Assembly (NCBI GenBank): GCA_028701435.1
Contig: JAQVQT010000071.1
Span: 1 to 9,013, forward strand
Length of the DNA stretch: 9,013 nucleotides
Origin: Smithellaceae bacterium
Lineage (GTDB): Bacteria > Desulfobacterota > Syntrophia > Syntrophales > Smithellaceae
Direction of reading: 5' to 3'
Both the position numbers and the translations under genes were made by a program. Within the stretch, counting starts at the first letter, position 1. Every line of letters starts with the position of its first letter. Below the pieces are notes generated by a model, which saw only the letters and a list, made by a program, of their open reading frames with translations, was not told the origin of the DNA and made no database searches. This document shows positions 1-6,478 of the stretch, piece after piece.

Positions 1-693
1 TTCCGCATACTGGGCTTCCATCATACCCGCCAGCGCGCCCATCAGCACACCGCGCTCTCCCGTGAGGTCGCTGTATACTTCCATCTGGAACGTGGTCGGG
101 AAGAGGAAACCCGACCCGATGGCGATGCCCAGGGCCAGCGTGCGCTCCATGGCGCGGCCGGTCGCATCCTGATGCACGGCGAAGCTGGAGTTGATGCCGC
201 TGCCGTCAACAAAATTACGGCGGACACTGGTGCCGGAACCTTTGGGCGCAACCATGATGACATCGACAAAATCCGGAGGTATCACGCCGGTCTGTTCTTT
301 ATACACAATGGAAAACCCATGCGAGAAATACAGCGCGTCGCCTTTTTTCAGGTGTGGTTTGACTTTCGGCCACAGAATCATCTGTGCCGCGTCGGAAACC
401 AGATACTGAATGATGGTGGCTTTTTCCACCGCTTCTTCGATGGGGAAAAGCGTCCGGCCGGGAACCCAGCCGTCGGCGATGGCCTTGTCCCAGTAAGACT
501 TGTCTTCCGGAGACTGGCCGATGATGACGTTGACCCCGTTGTCTTTCATGTTGAAGGCCTGTGCGGGACCCTGCACGCCGTAGCCCAGCACCGCAATGAC
601 TTCCTGTTTGAGGACCTCCTGCGCCTTTTTCACGGTGAACTCTTCCGAGGTCACCACATCTTCGATGGTACCGCCAAAATTGATTTTTGCCAT
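1..693 (-). CDS. ilvC: Ketol-acid reductoisomerase, N-terminal 231 residues (gene continues past the left edge)
   Basis: This enzyme isomerises and reduces 2-acetolactate and 2-aceto-2-hydroxybutyrate to the dihydroxy acids of valine, leucine and isoleucine synthesis, in the cytoplasm, with Mg2+ and NAD(P)H. The Rossmann fingerprint GYGVQGPAQA is at residues 37-46, the FSHGF motif with the conserved histidine is at about 123-127 (His125), and the Mg-binding helix SDLTGERG has Asp209 and Glu213. The sequence resembles yeast Ilv5 and Bacteroidetes enzymes more than the E. coli or common short bacterial form. The ATG at 693 follows an AGGGGG ribosome site. It is the third gene of the ilvB-ilvH-ilvC operon, 36 bases after ilvH. 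About 115 C-terminal residues should lie outside the window. The cofactor loop (residues 59-67, GQSPEDKSY) lacks the usual arginine (see findings). Identity is secure. Confidence 0.97.
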   Translation of the reverse strand, partial: MAKINFGGTIEDVVTSEEFTVKKAQEVLKQEVIAVLGYGVQGPAQAFNMKDNGVNVIIGQSPEDKSYWDKAIADGWVPGRTLFPIEEAVEKATIIQYLVSDAAQMILWPKVKPHLKKGDALYFSHGFSIVYKEQTGVIPPDFVDVIMVAPKGSGTSVRRNFVDGSGINSSFAVHQDATGRAMERTLALGIAIGSGFLFPTTFQMEVYSDLTGERGVLMGALAGMMEAQYAE

Positions 694-729
694 AAAACCC
701 CCTGTTTTATTGATGATAGCTGTTGGATG

Positions 730-1215
730 TTAATCGTCCAGTTTCAAGGCCACCAGACCTGTCCGCGTGATGTCGGTCACGCCGAGCGGTTCCATCCGCG
801 CCAGGGCAAAGTCGATCTGGGTCTTGTCCCCGGTGATTTCAATCATGGCGAACGTGTCGCCCGACACGATCACTTTCCACCGGTTGGCGTCGATGGCCTT
901 CCTGACGGCTTCCGTGTTGGCGGGCGTCAGGTTCAACCGGACCAGCACCATTTCACGATGGATGGATTCGACATTGGTCAGGTCGTCGGCGGAGATCACA
1001 TCAACCAGCTTCTGCAGTTCGTTGACAATCCGGTTGATGGTCGCCTGGGACCCGATGGTCGTCATGACGATTTTGGATATGTCGTTTTGCGTGGTCGTAT
1101 TCACGCAAAGGCTGTCGATGTTGTAGCCCTTGCCGCCCAGCGTTCCGGCAATCCTGGCCAGCACATCCGGCTTATTGTACACCAGGATGGATATAATATG
1201 ATCTTTCTTTTCCAT
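730..1215 (-). CDS. ilvH: Acetolactate synthase small (regulatory) subunit
   Basis: This is the regulatory subunit of acetohydroxyacid synthase. It stimulates the IlvB catalytic subunit and in most bacteria carries the valine feedback site. It is 161 residues long, usual for the family. An N-terminal ACT domain spans about residues 5-80, with the motif NKPDVLARIAG at 14-24 and GYNIDSL at 30-36. The C-terminal small-subunit domain follows (REMVLVRLNL near residue 88). The ATG at 1215 is preceded by GGAGAGG at six bases. The gene lies 36 bases after ilvB and 36 before ilvC, so it is almost certainly cotranscribed. The residue matching E. coli IlvH Gly14 is Asp17 here, which matches a known valine-resistance substitution. 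The ilvN symbol is also used for this gene. Confidence 0.97.
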   Translation of the reverse strand: MEKKDHIISILVYNKPDVLARIAGTLGGKGYNIDSLCVNTTTQNDISKIVMTTIGSQATINRIVNELQKLVDVISADDLTNVESIHREMVLVRLNLTPANTEAVRKAIDANRWKVIVSGDTFAMIEITGDKTQIDFALARMEPLGVTDITRTGLVALKLDD

Positions 1216-1251
1216 GTTTAACCTCTCCGTATCGTTATTATACTGAGCTCA

Positions 1252-2955
1252 TCAGTTGATCATTTCCCGTGTGCCCAGAGCCATCTGGCTGATCGATTCG
1301 CCCGGATGCACCATGGGATAAACACATTCCTCTCGCGACACGCGGAAATCCATCAGCACGGGCTTATGGGCGGCAAGTCCCTGCCGCAGCACTTCTTCCA
1401 CTTCGCCTGGTTTCGTCGCGCGAAGGCCGACCACGCCGAAGGCTTCCGCCAGCCTCACAAAATCAGGCGCGTACGTCATGTCCGTCTGGGAATAGCGTTT
1501 TTCATAAAAAAGTTCCTGCCACTGGCGCACCATGCCCAGATAGCCGTTGTTGAGCAGAACCACCTTGACGGCGATGTTGTACTGGGCGGCCGTGGCCAGT
1601 TCCTGAATATTCATCTGGATGCTGCCGTCGCCCGCGATGTCCACAACCTGCCGGTCGGGGAAAGCGCACTTGACGCCGATGGCGGCGGGAAGACCGAAGC
1701 CCATGGTTCCCAGTCCGCCGGAAGAAATGAACGTGTTGGGGCGGTCGAAGCTGAAAAACTGCGCCGTCCACATTTGGTTCTGGCCGACCTCCGTGGTAAT
1801 GAGGGCGTCGCCCCCCGTGAGCCGGTGCAGGGTTTGAATGACGAACTGCGGTTTGATGACTTCCTCGTTCCGGCAGTAGGTCAACGGCACCTTTTCGCGC
1901 CATTCGTCAATTTCGGAAAGCCACGCCTGTCGAGGAGCGCCGTCCGGTTCGTAGTGGTGCTCCTCGAGAAAGCGCAGCAGATCCGTGAGGGCGGATTTGG
2001 CATCTCCAATGATCGGCAGATCAACGGTTACATTTTTATTGATGGAAGAGGGATCAATGTCGATATGAACAATTTTGGCTTCCGGAGCAAAGGTTTCGAT
2101 CGAACCGGTCACCCGGTCGTCGAAGCGCACCCCCACGGCCAGCAGGAGATCGCAATGGCTCACGGCCATGTTGGCGTAATAAGTGCCGTGCATGCCCAGC
2201 ATGCCCAGCCACAGCGGATCGCTGCCCGGAAATGAGCCCAGCCCCATGAGCGTACCGGTCACGGGGATTCTGTATTTTCTGGCCAGGTCCGTCAACTCCT
2301 CCGCCGCTCTGCTCAGAATGACGCCGCCGCCCGTCATGATCAGGGGCCTCTTCGCTTCCTGGAGCATGGTCTGCAGGTTGGCCATTTTTTTCGGAGCGGG
2401 CTTATACAGGACTTCATGATTGCGAATCCGGACATTGCCCGGATCATACTCGGTTTGCGCGGCCATGACATTTTTGGGCAGATCCACCAGCACCGGGCCC
2501 GGCCGGCCGGAGCGGGCGATGTGAAACGCTTCTTTGATCGTCGCGGCCAGTTCTTCAATATTGCGCACCAGGAAATTGTGCTTGGTGCAGGGGCGCGTAA
2601 TGCCGGTGATGTCGCACTCCTGAAAAGCGTCGTTTCCAATCAGCCCGGTCGGGACCTGTCCGGTAAACACCACCAGCGGAATGGAATCCATGTTTGCCGT
2701 GGCGACGCCGGTTACCGCATTGGTGGCGCCGGGGCCGGAGGTGACCAGACAGACGCCCACCTTGCCGGTCGCCCGCGCGTAGCCGTCGGCGGCGTGCACC
2801 GCGCCCTGTTCATGACGGACCAGAATATGCCGGAGATTGCTTTTGTAGATCTGATCGTAAATGTCCAGGACCGCTCCGCCCGGGTAGCCGAAGATGATGT
2901 CCACCTTTTCTTCTTCCAGCGCTTTGAGCAGAATTTCCGTGCCTTTCAGCTTCAT
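1252..2955 (-). CDS. ilvB: Acetolactate synthase large (catalytic) subunit
   Basis: This thiamine-diphosphate enzyme condenses two pyruvates to acetolactate, or pyruvate with 2-ketobutyrate, as the first shared step of branched-chain amino acid synthesis. At 567 residues it has normal length. The N-terminal ThDP domain has the YPGGAVLDIYD motif (24-34) and the catalytic glutamate in RHEQGA (Glu49). The central FAD-binding domain has VRFDDRVTG. The C-terminal ThDP motif runs from GDGS (442) to NN (469-470). Trp479 in GMVRQWQ matches the tryptophan at the herbicide-binding channel of plant enzymes. The ATG at 2955 follows AAAGGAG at eight bases. It is first in the operon and sits just downstream of an attenuator terminator, so its transcription should depend on leader-peptide translation. 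The enzyme needs the adjacent ilvH product. Confidence 0.98.
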   Translation of the reverse strand: MKLKGTEILLKALEEEKVDIIFGYPGGAVLDIYDQIYKSNLRHILVRHEQGAVHAADGYARATGKVGVCLVTSGPGATNAVTGVATANMDSIPLVVFTGQVPTGLIGNDAFQECDITGITRPCTKHNFLVRNIEELAATIKEAFHIARSGRPGPVLVDLPKNVMAAQTEYDPGNVRIRNHEVLYKPAPKKMANLQTMLQEAKRPLIMTGGGVILSRAAEELTDLARKYRIPVTGTLMGLGSFPGSDPLWLGMLGMHGTYYANMAVSHCDLLLAVGVRFDDRVTGSIETFAPEAKIVHIDIDPSSINKNVTVDLPIIGDAKSALTDLLRFLEEHHYEPDGAPRQAWLSEIDEWREKVPLTYCRNEEVIKPQFVIQTLHRLTGGDALITTEVGQNQMWTAQFFSFDRPNTFISSGGLGTMGFGLPAAIGVKCAFPDRQVVDIAGDGSIQMNIQELATAAQYNIAVKVVLLNNGYLGMVRQWQELFYEKRYSQTDMTYAPDFVRLAEAFGVVGLRATKPGEVEEVLRQGLAAHKPVLMDFRVSREECVYPMVHPGESISQMALGTREMIN

Positions 2956-3003
2956 GGGAATGTCTCCTTTGTTCCTGATGGATTCCTGTATGCTCGATCA
3001 CGT

Positions 3004-3045
3004 AAAATTAAAAAAGCCGCCCGTTTCTTTTGGAAAAAGCGGCTT
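3004..3045 (-). terminator. Rho-independent attenuator terminator of the ilvBHC operon
   Basis: Read on the minus strand, AAGCCGC (3045-3039) pairs perfectly with GCGGCTT (3020-3014). The stem can extend inward by two U-G pairs, and it runs directly into a tract of six T followed by AATTTT. It lies 49 bases upstream of the ilvB start and downstream of the leader-peptide stop, so it can only act as an attenuator. Its 5' arm is also the 3' arm of a competing antiterminator, so the two structures exclude each other. Confidence 0.85.
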
Positions 3046-3071
3046 CGTCTTCACAAAACAAAGCCGCGGGC
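3039..3071 (-). promoter_or_regulatory. Antiterminator hairpin of the ilv leader
   Basis: GCGGCTT at 3067-3061 (minus strand) can pair perfectly over seven bases with AAGCCGC at 3045-3039, leaving a 15-base loop. Forming it removes the 5' arm of the terminator at 3014-3045 and allows transcription into ilvB. Its own 5' arm is the 3' arm of the stronger GC-rich hairpin at 3061-3089. The three stems therefore form the classic 1:2, 2:3, 3:4 set of alternatives. The pairings are seen directly; the switching is inferred from known attenuators. Confidence 0.7.
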
Positions 3072-3089
3072 TTTCGGGGCCCGCGGCTT
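3061..3089 (-). promoter_or_regulatory. GC-rich 11-bp protector/pause hairpin of the ilv leader
   Basis: AAGCCGCGGGC (3089-3079 on the minus strand) and GCCCGCGGCTT (3071-3061) form a perfect 11-base-pair stem with a seven-base loop. It begins 14 bases after the leader-peptide stop codon. It should form when the leader peptide is fully translated. It would then hold the antiterminator's 5' arm and let the terminator fold. It has no T tract of its own, so it is more likely a pause/protector hairpin than a terminator. Confidence 0.75.
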
Positions 3090-3113
3090 GTATCTTCAGT
3101 TCTTAAAGATACA
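3089..3113 (-). promoter_or_regulatory. Hairpin around the leader-peptide stop codon
   Basis: TGTATCTT (3113-3106 on the minus strand) pairs perfectly over eight bases with AAGATACA (3096-3089), leaving a nine-base loop that begins with the TAA stop codon of the leader peptide. A ribosome finishing the leader peptide would cover the 5' arm, and a ribosome stalled upstream would not. The 3' arm overlaps the 5' arm of the next hairpin by one base, so the two compete slightly. The role is inferred. Confidence 0.6.
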
Positions 3114-3204
3114 GAGCGGCAGACCCCATGCGTACGACGACTACGAGCCGTCTTACAATGGTTTGGATCCGGATTCTGCCGCTGTCTAAATCTTTAAGAA
3201 ACAT
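3103..3204 (-). CDS. ilvB operon leader peptide (33 residues, attenuation control peptide)
   Basis: This short reading frame lies between the operon promoter and the attenuator. It starts with ATG at 3204, seven bases after an AAAGGA ribosome site (3217-3212), and ends at TAA (3105-3103). Thirteen of 33 residues are Ile, Val or Leu, clustered as IRIQTIV (11-17) and LVVVVR (20-25, codons CTC GTA GTC GTC GTA CGC). This recalls the valine runs of the E. coli ilvB leader peptide IvbL. The expected role is to sense charged tRNA: ribosome stalling at the Val/Leu/Ile codons changes the fold of the downstream leader and prevents termination before ilvB. The peptide itself probably has no other function. 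It is too short for most gene finders. Confidence rests on the agreement of promoter, ribosome site, residue bias and terminator. Confidence 0.88.
   Translation of the reverse strand: MFLKDLDSGRIRIQTIVRRLVVVVRMGSAALYL
3115..3183 (-). promoter_or_regulatory. Long-range stem enclosing the Ile/Val control codons
   Basis: AGCGGCAGA (3183-3175 on the minus strand, leader codons 8-10) is perfectly complementary over nine bases to TCTGCCGCT (3123-3115, codons 28-30). The 51-base loop contains all Ile and Val codons of the leader peptide. The GCGGC and GCCGC cores recur in the downstream attenuator arms, so these segments could also pair with them. Translation through the control codons would disrupt the stem. 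The pairing is seen directly; its role in vivo is inferred. Confidence 0.5.
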
Positions 3205-3230
3205 TCTAGCATCCTTTTGAATTCGACTTC

Positions 3231-3259
3231 CTTCTAGCGAAAAATAATTTACTTGTCAA
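3231..3259 (-). promoter_or_regulatory. Sigma-70-type promoter of the ilv leader and ilvBHC operon
   Basis: On the minus strand a perfect TTGACA -35 box (3259-3254) is followed after exactly 17 bases by TAGAAG (3236-3231), which matches four of six -10 positions. The predicted transcript start is near 3224, a few bases before the leader-peptide ribosome site. The promoter lies 25 bases beyond the PBP1A stop codon, so the ilv operon has its own start even if some tat-PBP1A transcription reads through. Confidence 0.75.
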
Positions 3260-3284
3260 GGGCATTCTCCAGGCGGCCGTCATT

Positions 3285-5315
3285 TTACCGGAACAGTTCT
3301 TCTTTTTCCCCGAACCATTCATTTCCGCTTTCAGCGGGCGGATTGTTTTCCAAAAAGCATTCCTGAAGGGTGCCCGGCCCGGCCCCCGGCGACGGTATGC
3401 CGGTTTTGGCATCCACCCGGATGAAAACGATGCCGGCAGGAGCCGGAAAAGCCTCCGCGGGCTTCCCCTGCAGGGCTTTTTCCATGTAGTAAAGCCAGAT
3501 CGGCGCCGCGGCGCGGCCGCCCACTTCATGGCCCCCCAGAGATTTTTCCTGGTCGAAGCCGACCCAGACGCCGGTGATCAGAGAGGGGGTGAAGCCGATG
3601 AACCAGGCATCACGGACGTCGTTGGTGGTGCCCGTTTTGCCGGCGACCGGCCGGCCGATGCTTTTGACCCGCCGGCCCGTGCCGCTTTCCACGACGTCCT
3701 GCAGGATATACGTGGTCATAAAGGCAATGCGCGGGTCGATAACCTGTTCCGACTGCGGTTTGGCTTCTTCAAAGACATTTCCGGTGCGGTCGACAATTTT
3801 CCGGATAAAGTACGGCGTGACTTTTTTCCCGCCGTTGGCCAGTACGTCGTAAGCGCGGACCATCTCCTGCAGGGTGACGCCCGCCGATCCCAGCGCCAGG
3901 GAGAGGTTCGCGGCCAGCGGCGATTCAATGCCAAGATTGGCCGCATAGGAGATGGCATAGTCGATGCCGATTTCCTGCAGGATCTTGACGGTGACGACAT
4001 TGCGGGACTGCACCAGGGCCGTTCTCATGGTAATCGGCCCCAGGAATTTTTCGTCGAAATTTTTCGGTTTCCAGAGCCCGTCGGCCTGCGACGGGTCTTC
4101 CATGATAATCGGCGAATCCACGAACCGCGTGGACGGATTCATGCCCTTGTCAAACGCGGCCGTGTAAATCAGGGGCTTGAAGGCGGAACCCGGCTGGCGG
4201 TGCGCCTGAACCGCCCGGTTGAACTCGCTTTTGGCGAAGTCCCTTCCTCCGACCATGGCGCGGATCGCGCCGGTTTTCACATCCATGGAATACAGTGCGC
4301 CCTGCACCAGGCCTTTGGCGTATTTGTTCCGGGCTTCCATTTCCGAAAGCCCTCTCATCATCGCATCGCGGGCCGCGGTCTGCGCGGGGAGGTTCAGCGT
4401 CGTATAGATGGTCAGCCCCTCCTTGTAGAGGACGTCCGCTCCGTATTTCTCCTGCACGTAGCGGCGGACGTGCTCCACAAAGTACGCGGCGACTTTGTCT
4501 TTCGGCTTCATGGGCCTCAGGTTCAGGGGAGCGGCGGCGGCTTGCGTCATCTGGTCTTTGCTGATGAAGCCTTCTTCCTGCATGCGCGCGAGGACGTAAA
4601 TCTGTCTTTGCTTGGCCCGGTTAAAGTTGAGAAACGGGGAGTAGGTGGTGGGGGCTTTCGGCAAACCGGCCAGAAGCGCGGCTTCCGGCAGCGTCAGGTC
4701 ACGGGCGCTTTTGCCGAAGTAGCCGATCGACGCCGATTCGATCCCGTAGGTGCCGTGCCCCAGATAAATCTGATTCAGGTACAGATGGAGAATCTCATCC
4801 TTGGTCAGGTATTTGTCGATGCGGTAGGACAGGATGGCTTCCTTCAGCTTTCGGACATATTTTCTCTCCGGCGTCAGATACATCAGCTTGGCAACCTGCT
4901 GGGTGATGGTGCTGCCGCCCTGCACGATTTTGCCCGCTTCCACATTTTTGAACAGGGCGCGGAAAATGCTCAGCACATCGACTCCCCGGTGCTTGTAGAA
5001 GCGGGAATCCTCCGCCGCGACAAACGCGTACTGAACCATTTTCGGGATGTCGGCGATGTTGATCATCTTGCGGTCTTCCAGGAAAAACTCGTCGATCAGC
5101 AGGTCGTTTTCGTCCAGGACCCGGGAAGCGATGCTGGGCCGGTAATCCTTGAGCGCGTCGATGCCGGGCAAGTCCTGCGTCATGACCTGGTAGGTCACAG
5201 CTCCGCCGACCCCGGCCAAAAAGAGAATCAAAAACACCGCCAGGGTGATTTTGATCGCGGGGGACCTTTTGCCGCCCGTTTTGCGCCGGCTGTTTTTATT
5301 TTTGCCTGGAGACAT
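3285..5315 (-). CDS. mrcA: Class A penicillin-binding protein 1A (bifunctional glycosyltransferase/transpeptidase)
   Basis: This peptidoglycan synthase polymerises lipid II and cross-links stem peptides at the outer face of the inner membrane. Residue numbers count from the TTG at 5321. A basic cytoplasmic tail (1-24) precedes a transmembrane anchor (about 25-45). The GT51 domain has EDSRFYKHRGVD with catalytic Glu104, GGSTITQQ (135-142) and KDEILHLYLNQIYLG (174-188). The transpeptidase domain has SxxK at Ser379-Lys382, SRN at 439-441 and KTGTT at 562-566, so both activities look intact. At about 676 residues it is shorter than E. coli PBP1a (about 850), mostly by having smaller insert regions. 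I chose ATG 5315 because AGAGGA lies nine bases before it; TTG 5321 (two residues longer) has only three bases of spacing. It follows tatC by two bases or a four-base overlap, so translational coupling is likely. The symbol mrcA/ponA follows the family name. Confidence 0.93.
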   Translation of the reverse strand: MSPGKNKNSRRKTGGKRSPAIKITLAVFLILFLAGVGGAVTYQVMTQDLPGIDALKDYRPSIASRVLDENDLLIDEFFLEDRKMINIADIPKMVQYAFVAAEDSRFYKHRGVDVLSIFRALFKNVEAGKIVQGGSTITQQVAKLMYLTPERKYVRKLKEAILSYRIDKYLTKDEILHLYLNQIYLGHGTYGIESASIGYFGKSARDLTLPEAALLAGLPKAPTTYSPFLNFNRAKQRQIYVLARMQEEGFISKDQMTQAAAAPLNLRPMKPKDKVAAYFVEHVRRYVQEKYGADVLYKEGLTIYTTLNLPAQTAARDAMMRGLSEMEARNKYAKGLVQGALYSMDVKTGAIRAMVGGRDFAKSEFNRAVQAHRQPGSAFKPLIYTAAFDKGMNPSTRFVDSPIIMEDPSQADGLWKPKNFDEKFLGPITMRTALVQSRNVVTVKILQEIGIDYAISYAANLGIESPLAANLSLALGSAGVTLQEMVRAYDVLANGGKKVTPYFIRKIVDRTGNVFEEAKPQSEQVIDPRIAFMTTYILQDVVESGTGRRVKSIGRPVAGKTGTTNDVRDAWFIGFTPSLITGVWVGFDQEKSLGGHEVGGRAAAPIWLYYMEKALQGKPAEAFPAPAGIVFIRVDAKTGIPSPGAGPGTLQECFLENNPPAESGNEWFGEKEELFR

Positions 5316-5317
5316 CT

Positions 5318-6097
5318 TCAAATTTCCTCTTTTGCGCCCGGCTCTTCGGGTTGCGGGGGGACTTCTTTCTTTCTGGCGGCAAATTTTGCCACAAATATAC
5401 TGACTTCATACAGAAACAGCAAGGGGATCGCCATCAGAATCTGGCTGAGCGCGTCCGGTGAAGGCGTAAGAATCGCGGCGGCAATAAACATGAGCAGGAT
5501 GGCGTACTTCCGGTATCGGGAAAGCATTTTGTCGTTGACGATGCCCAGCTTGGCCAGAAAGAAGATCAGAACGGGCAGTTGGAACGACAAACCGAATCCC
5601 AGCAGGAATTTGATAAACAGCGAAAGGTACTCGTTGAAGGAAATCATGGCCTGCAGGTATTGGTTGTTAAAGCTGACAAAAAACTGAAAAGCCGGCGGGA
5701 GCACGACGAAATAGCCGAACAGCACACCGCCTAAAAAAAGCAGTGTGGAGGACAGGACAAAAGGCACCACGTACTTTTTCTCCTCGGGAAGCAGCGCGGG
5801 CGCGATGAATTTCCACACCTGGTAAAAGATGAAGGGGCTGGTCAGCAACAGGGAGGAAAAAAAAGCGATCTTCATGTAGGTGAAGAAAGCCTGCGTTAGC
5901 CCCGTGTAAATCAGATAGCTGCTTTCGGGGAGAGCATCCGTCAGCGGTTTCGTGATGACGGCAAACAGCCGGTCTTTGAAAGAATAACAGGCCAGAAAAC
6001 CGATGCCCACCGCAATCAGCGAGTTGGTCAGCCTTTTGCGCAGCTCGATCAAATGTTCGGTCAAAGACATTTTAAGATCTTCGTTGGTTTCCATCAT
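5318..6097 (-). CDS. tatC: Twin-arginine translocase subunit TatC
   Basis: TatC is the multi-spanning inner-membrane receptor that binds twin-arginine signal peptides and, with TatA/TatB, exports folded proteins. The 259 residues show the hallmark cytoplasmic N-terminus SLTEHLIELRKRL (11-23), about six hydrophobic segments, and YQVWKFIAPAL (92-102). Phe97 and Glu106 match E. coli Phe94 and Glu103, which contact the signal peptide. TPSPDALSQ contains the conserved Asp of the fifth helix region. The tail from about 235 is charged and proline-rich. The tandem ATG codons at 6097 and 6094 have no clear ribosome site; Met10 is an alternative start but would shorten the usual tail. The gene follows tatA by 44 bases and abuts PBP1A. 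Confidence 0.96.
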   Translation of the reverse strand: MMETNEDLKMSLTEHLIELRKRLTNSLIAVGIGFLACYSFKDRLFAVITKPLTDALPESSYLIYTGLTQAFFTYMKIAFFSSLLLTSPFIFYQVWKFIAPALLPEEKKYVVPFVLSSTLLFLGGVLFGYFVVLPPAFQFFVSFNNQYLQAMISFNEYLSLFIKFLLGFGLSFQLPVLIFFLAKLGIVNDKMLSRYRKYAILLMFIAAAILTPSPDALSQILMAIPLLFLYEVSIFVAKFAARKKEVPPQPEEPGAKEEI

Positions 6098-6141
6098 GCG
6101 CCGTTTTGCCGGGTTTGAAATAGCAGAAATGATGTTGAAGT

Positions 6142-6411
6142 TCAGGTTTCATTTCCGGAGGCTTCTTTTTTCCCCTCTTCCGCCCCCGGTTTTTTGGACA
6201 GCAGGGAATCCTTCAGACCGTCATCGGGTTTGGGGGTCTCGTCTTCTTTCAAGGCGTCTTTCAGATCCTCCGTAACGCCTTCCGTGGCATTTTTGAAGTC
6301 CCGGAAGCCCTTGCCCAGCGTCTTGGCCAGATCGGGCAGCTTTTTGGGCCCGACGATCAACAGCGCGATAATCGCGATGATAATCAGTTCCTGTACTCCA
6401 ATACCGAACAT
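6142..6411 (-). CDS. tatA: Twin-arginine translocase TatA/TatB-family subunit
   Basis: This small membrane protein forms the Tat export pore or the TatBC receptor complex. The 89 residues begin MFGIGVQELIII. A transmembrane helix covers about residues 6-21, the VGPKKLPDLAKTLGKG hinge and amphipathic helix follow, then FRDFKNATEG and an acidic, Lys-rich tail. The glutamate at position 8 and the MFGIG start resemble TatB. The GPKKLP hinge and FKNAT helix fit TatA/TatE equally well. It is the only such gene here, so it may serve both roles, or another copy may exist elsewhere. ATG 6411 is chosen over longer upstream starts because it gives the canonical N-terminus and has AAGGAG (6427-6422) ten bases before it. 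A promoter stands directly upstream. Confidence 0.92.
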   Translation of the reverse strand: MFGIGVQELIIIAIIALLIVGPKKLPDLAKTLGKGFRDFKNATEGVTEDLKDALKEDETPKPDDGLKDSLLSKKPGAEEGKKEASGNET

Positions 6412-6444
6412 GGATCCACGGCTCCTTATCAAGATTGACGTCAA

Positions 6445-6473
6445 CTTATATATGGATTGATTTTTTTTATCAA
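6445..6473 (-). promoter_or_regulatory. Sigma-70-type promoter of tatA-tatC-PBP1A
   Basis: On the minus strand TTGATA (6473-6468) is followed after 17 bases by TATAAG (6450-6445), each matching five of six consensus positions. The spacer begins with an A tract. The predicted start is near 6438, about 11 bases before the AAGGAG ribosome site of tatA. An overlapping TATATA gives an alternative -10 with shorter spacing. Confidence 0.7.
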
Positions 6474-6478
6474 TGTTT

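Noticed and set aside
172..1221. Open plus-strand frame of 349 codons
   Set aside because: Antisense to ilvC and ilvH, both secure by motif and length.
1306..3189. Open plus-strand frames opposite ilvB and its leader (1306-2235 and 2416-3189)
   Set aside because: They are shadows of ilvB. The second also runs through the terminator and leader region, which is explained on the other strand.
3004..3204. T-box or metabolite riboswitch in the ilvB leader
   Set aside because: I see no T-box motif (AGGGUGGNACCGCG) or known riboswitch core, and the region is coding for a branched-chain-rich peptide, which fits peptide-based attenuation better.
3203..3208. TAGAAT preceded by TGC on the minus strand, an extended -10 candidate
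   Set aside because: It overlaps the ATG of the leader peptide and has no matching -35 box. The TTGACA-17-TAGAAG promoter just upstream explains the whole leader. A weak second start giving leaderless mRNA cannot be excluded.
3528..5687. Open plus-strand frame of 719 codons
   Set aside because: It lies antisense to PBP1A and tatC, whose motifs are complete. The translation is rich in Arg, His, Gly and Asp with no recognisable domain, as expected for the complement of a GC-rich gene.
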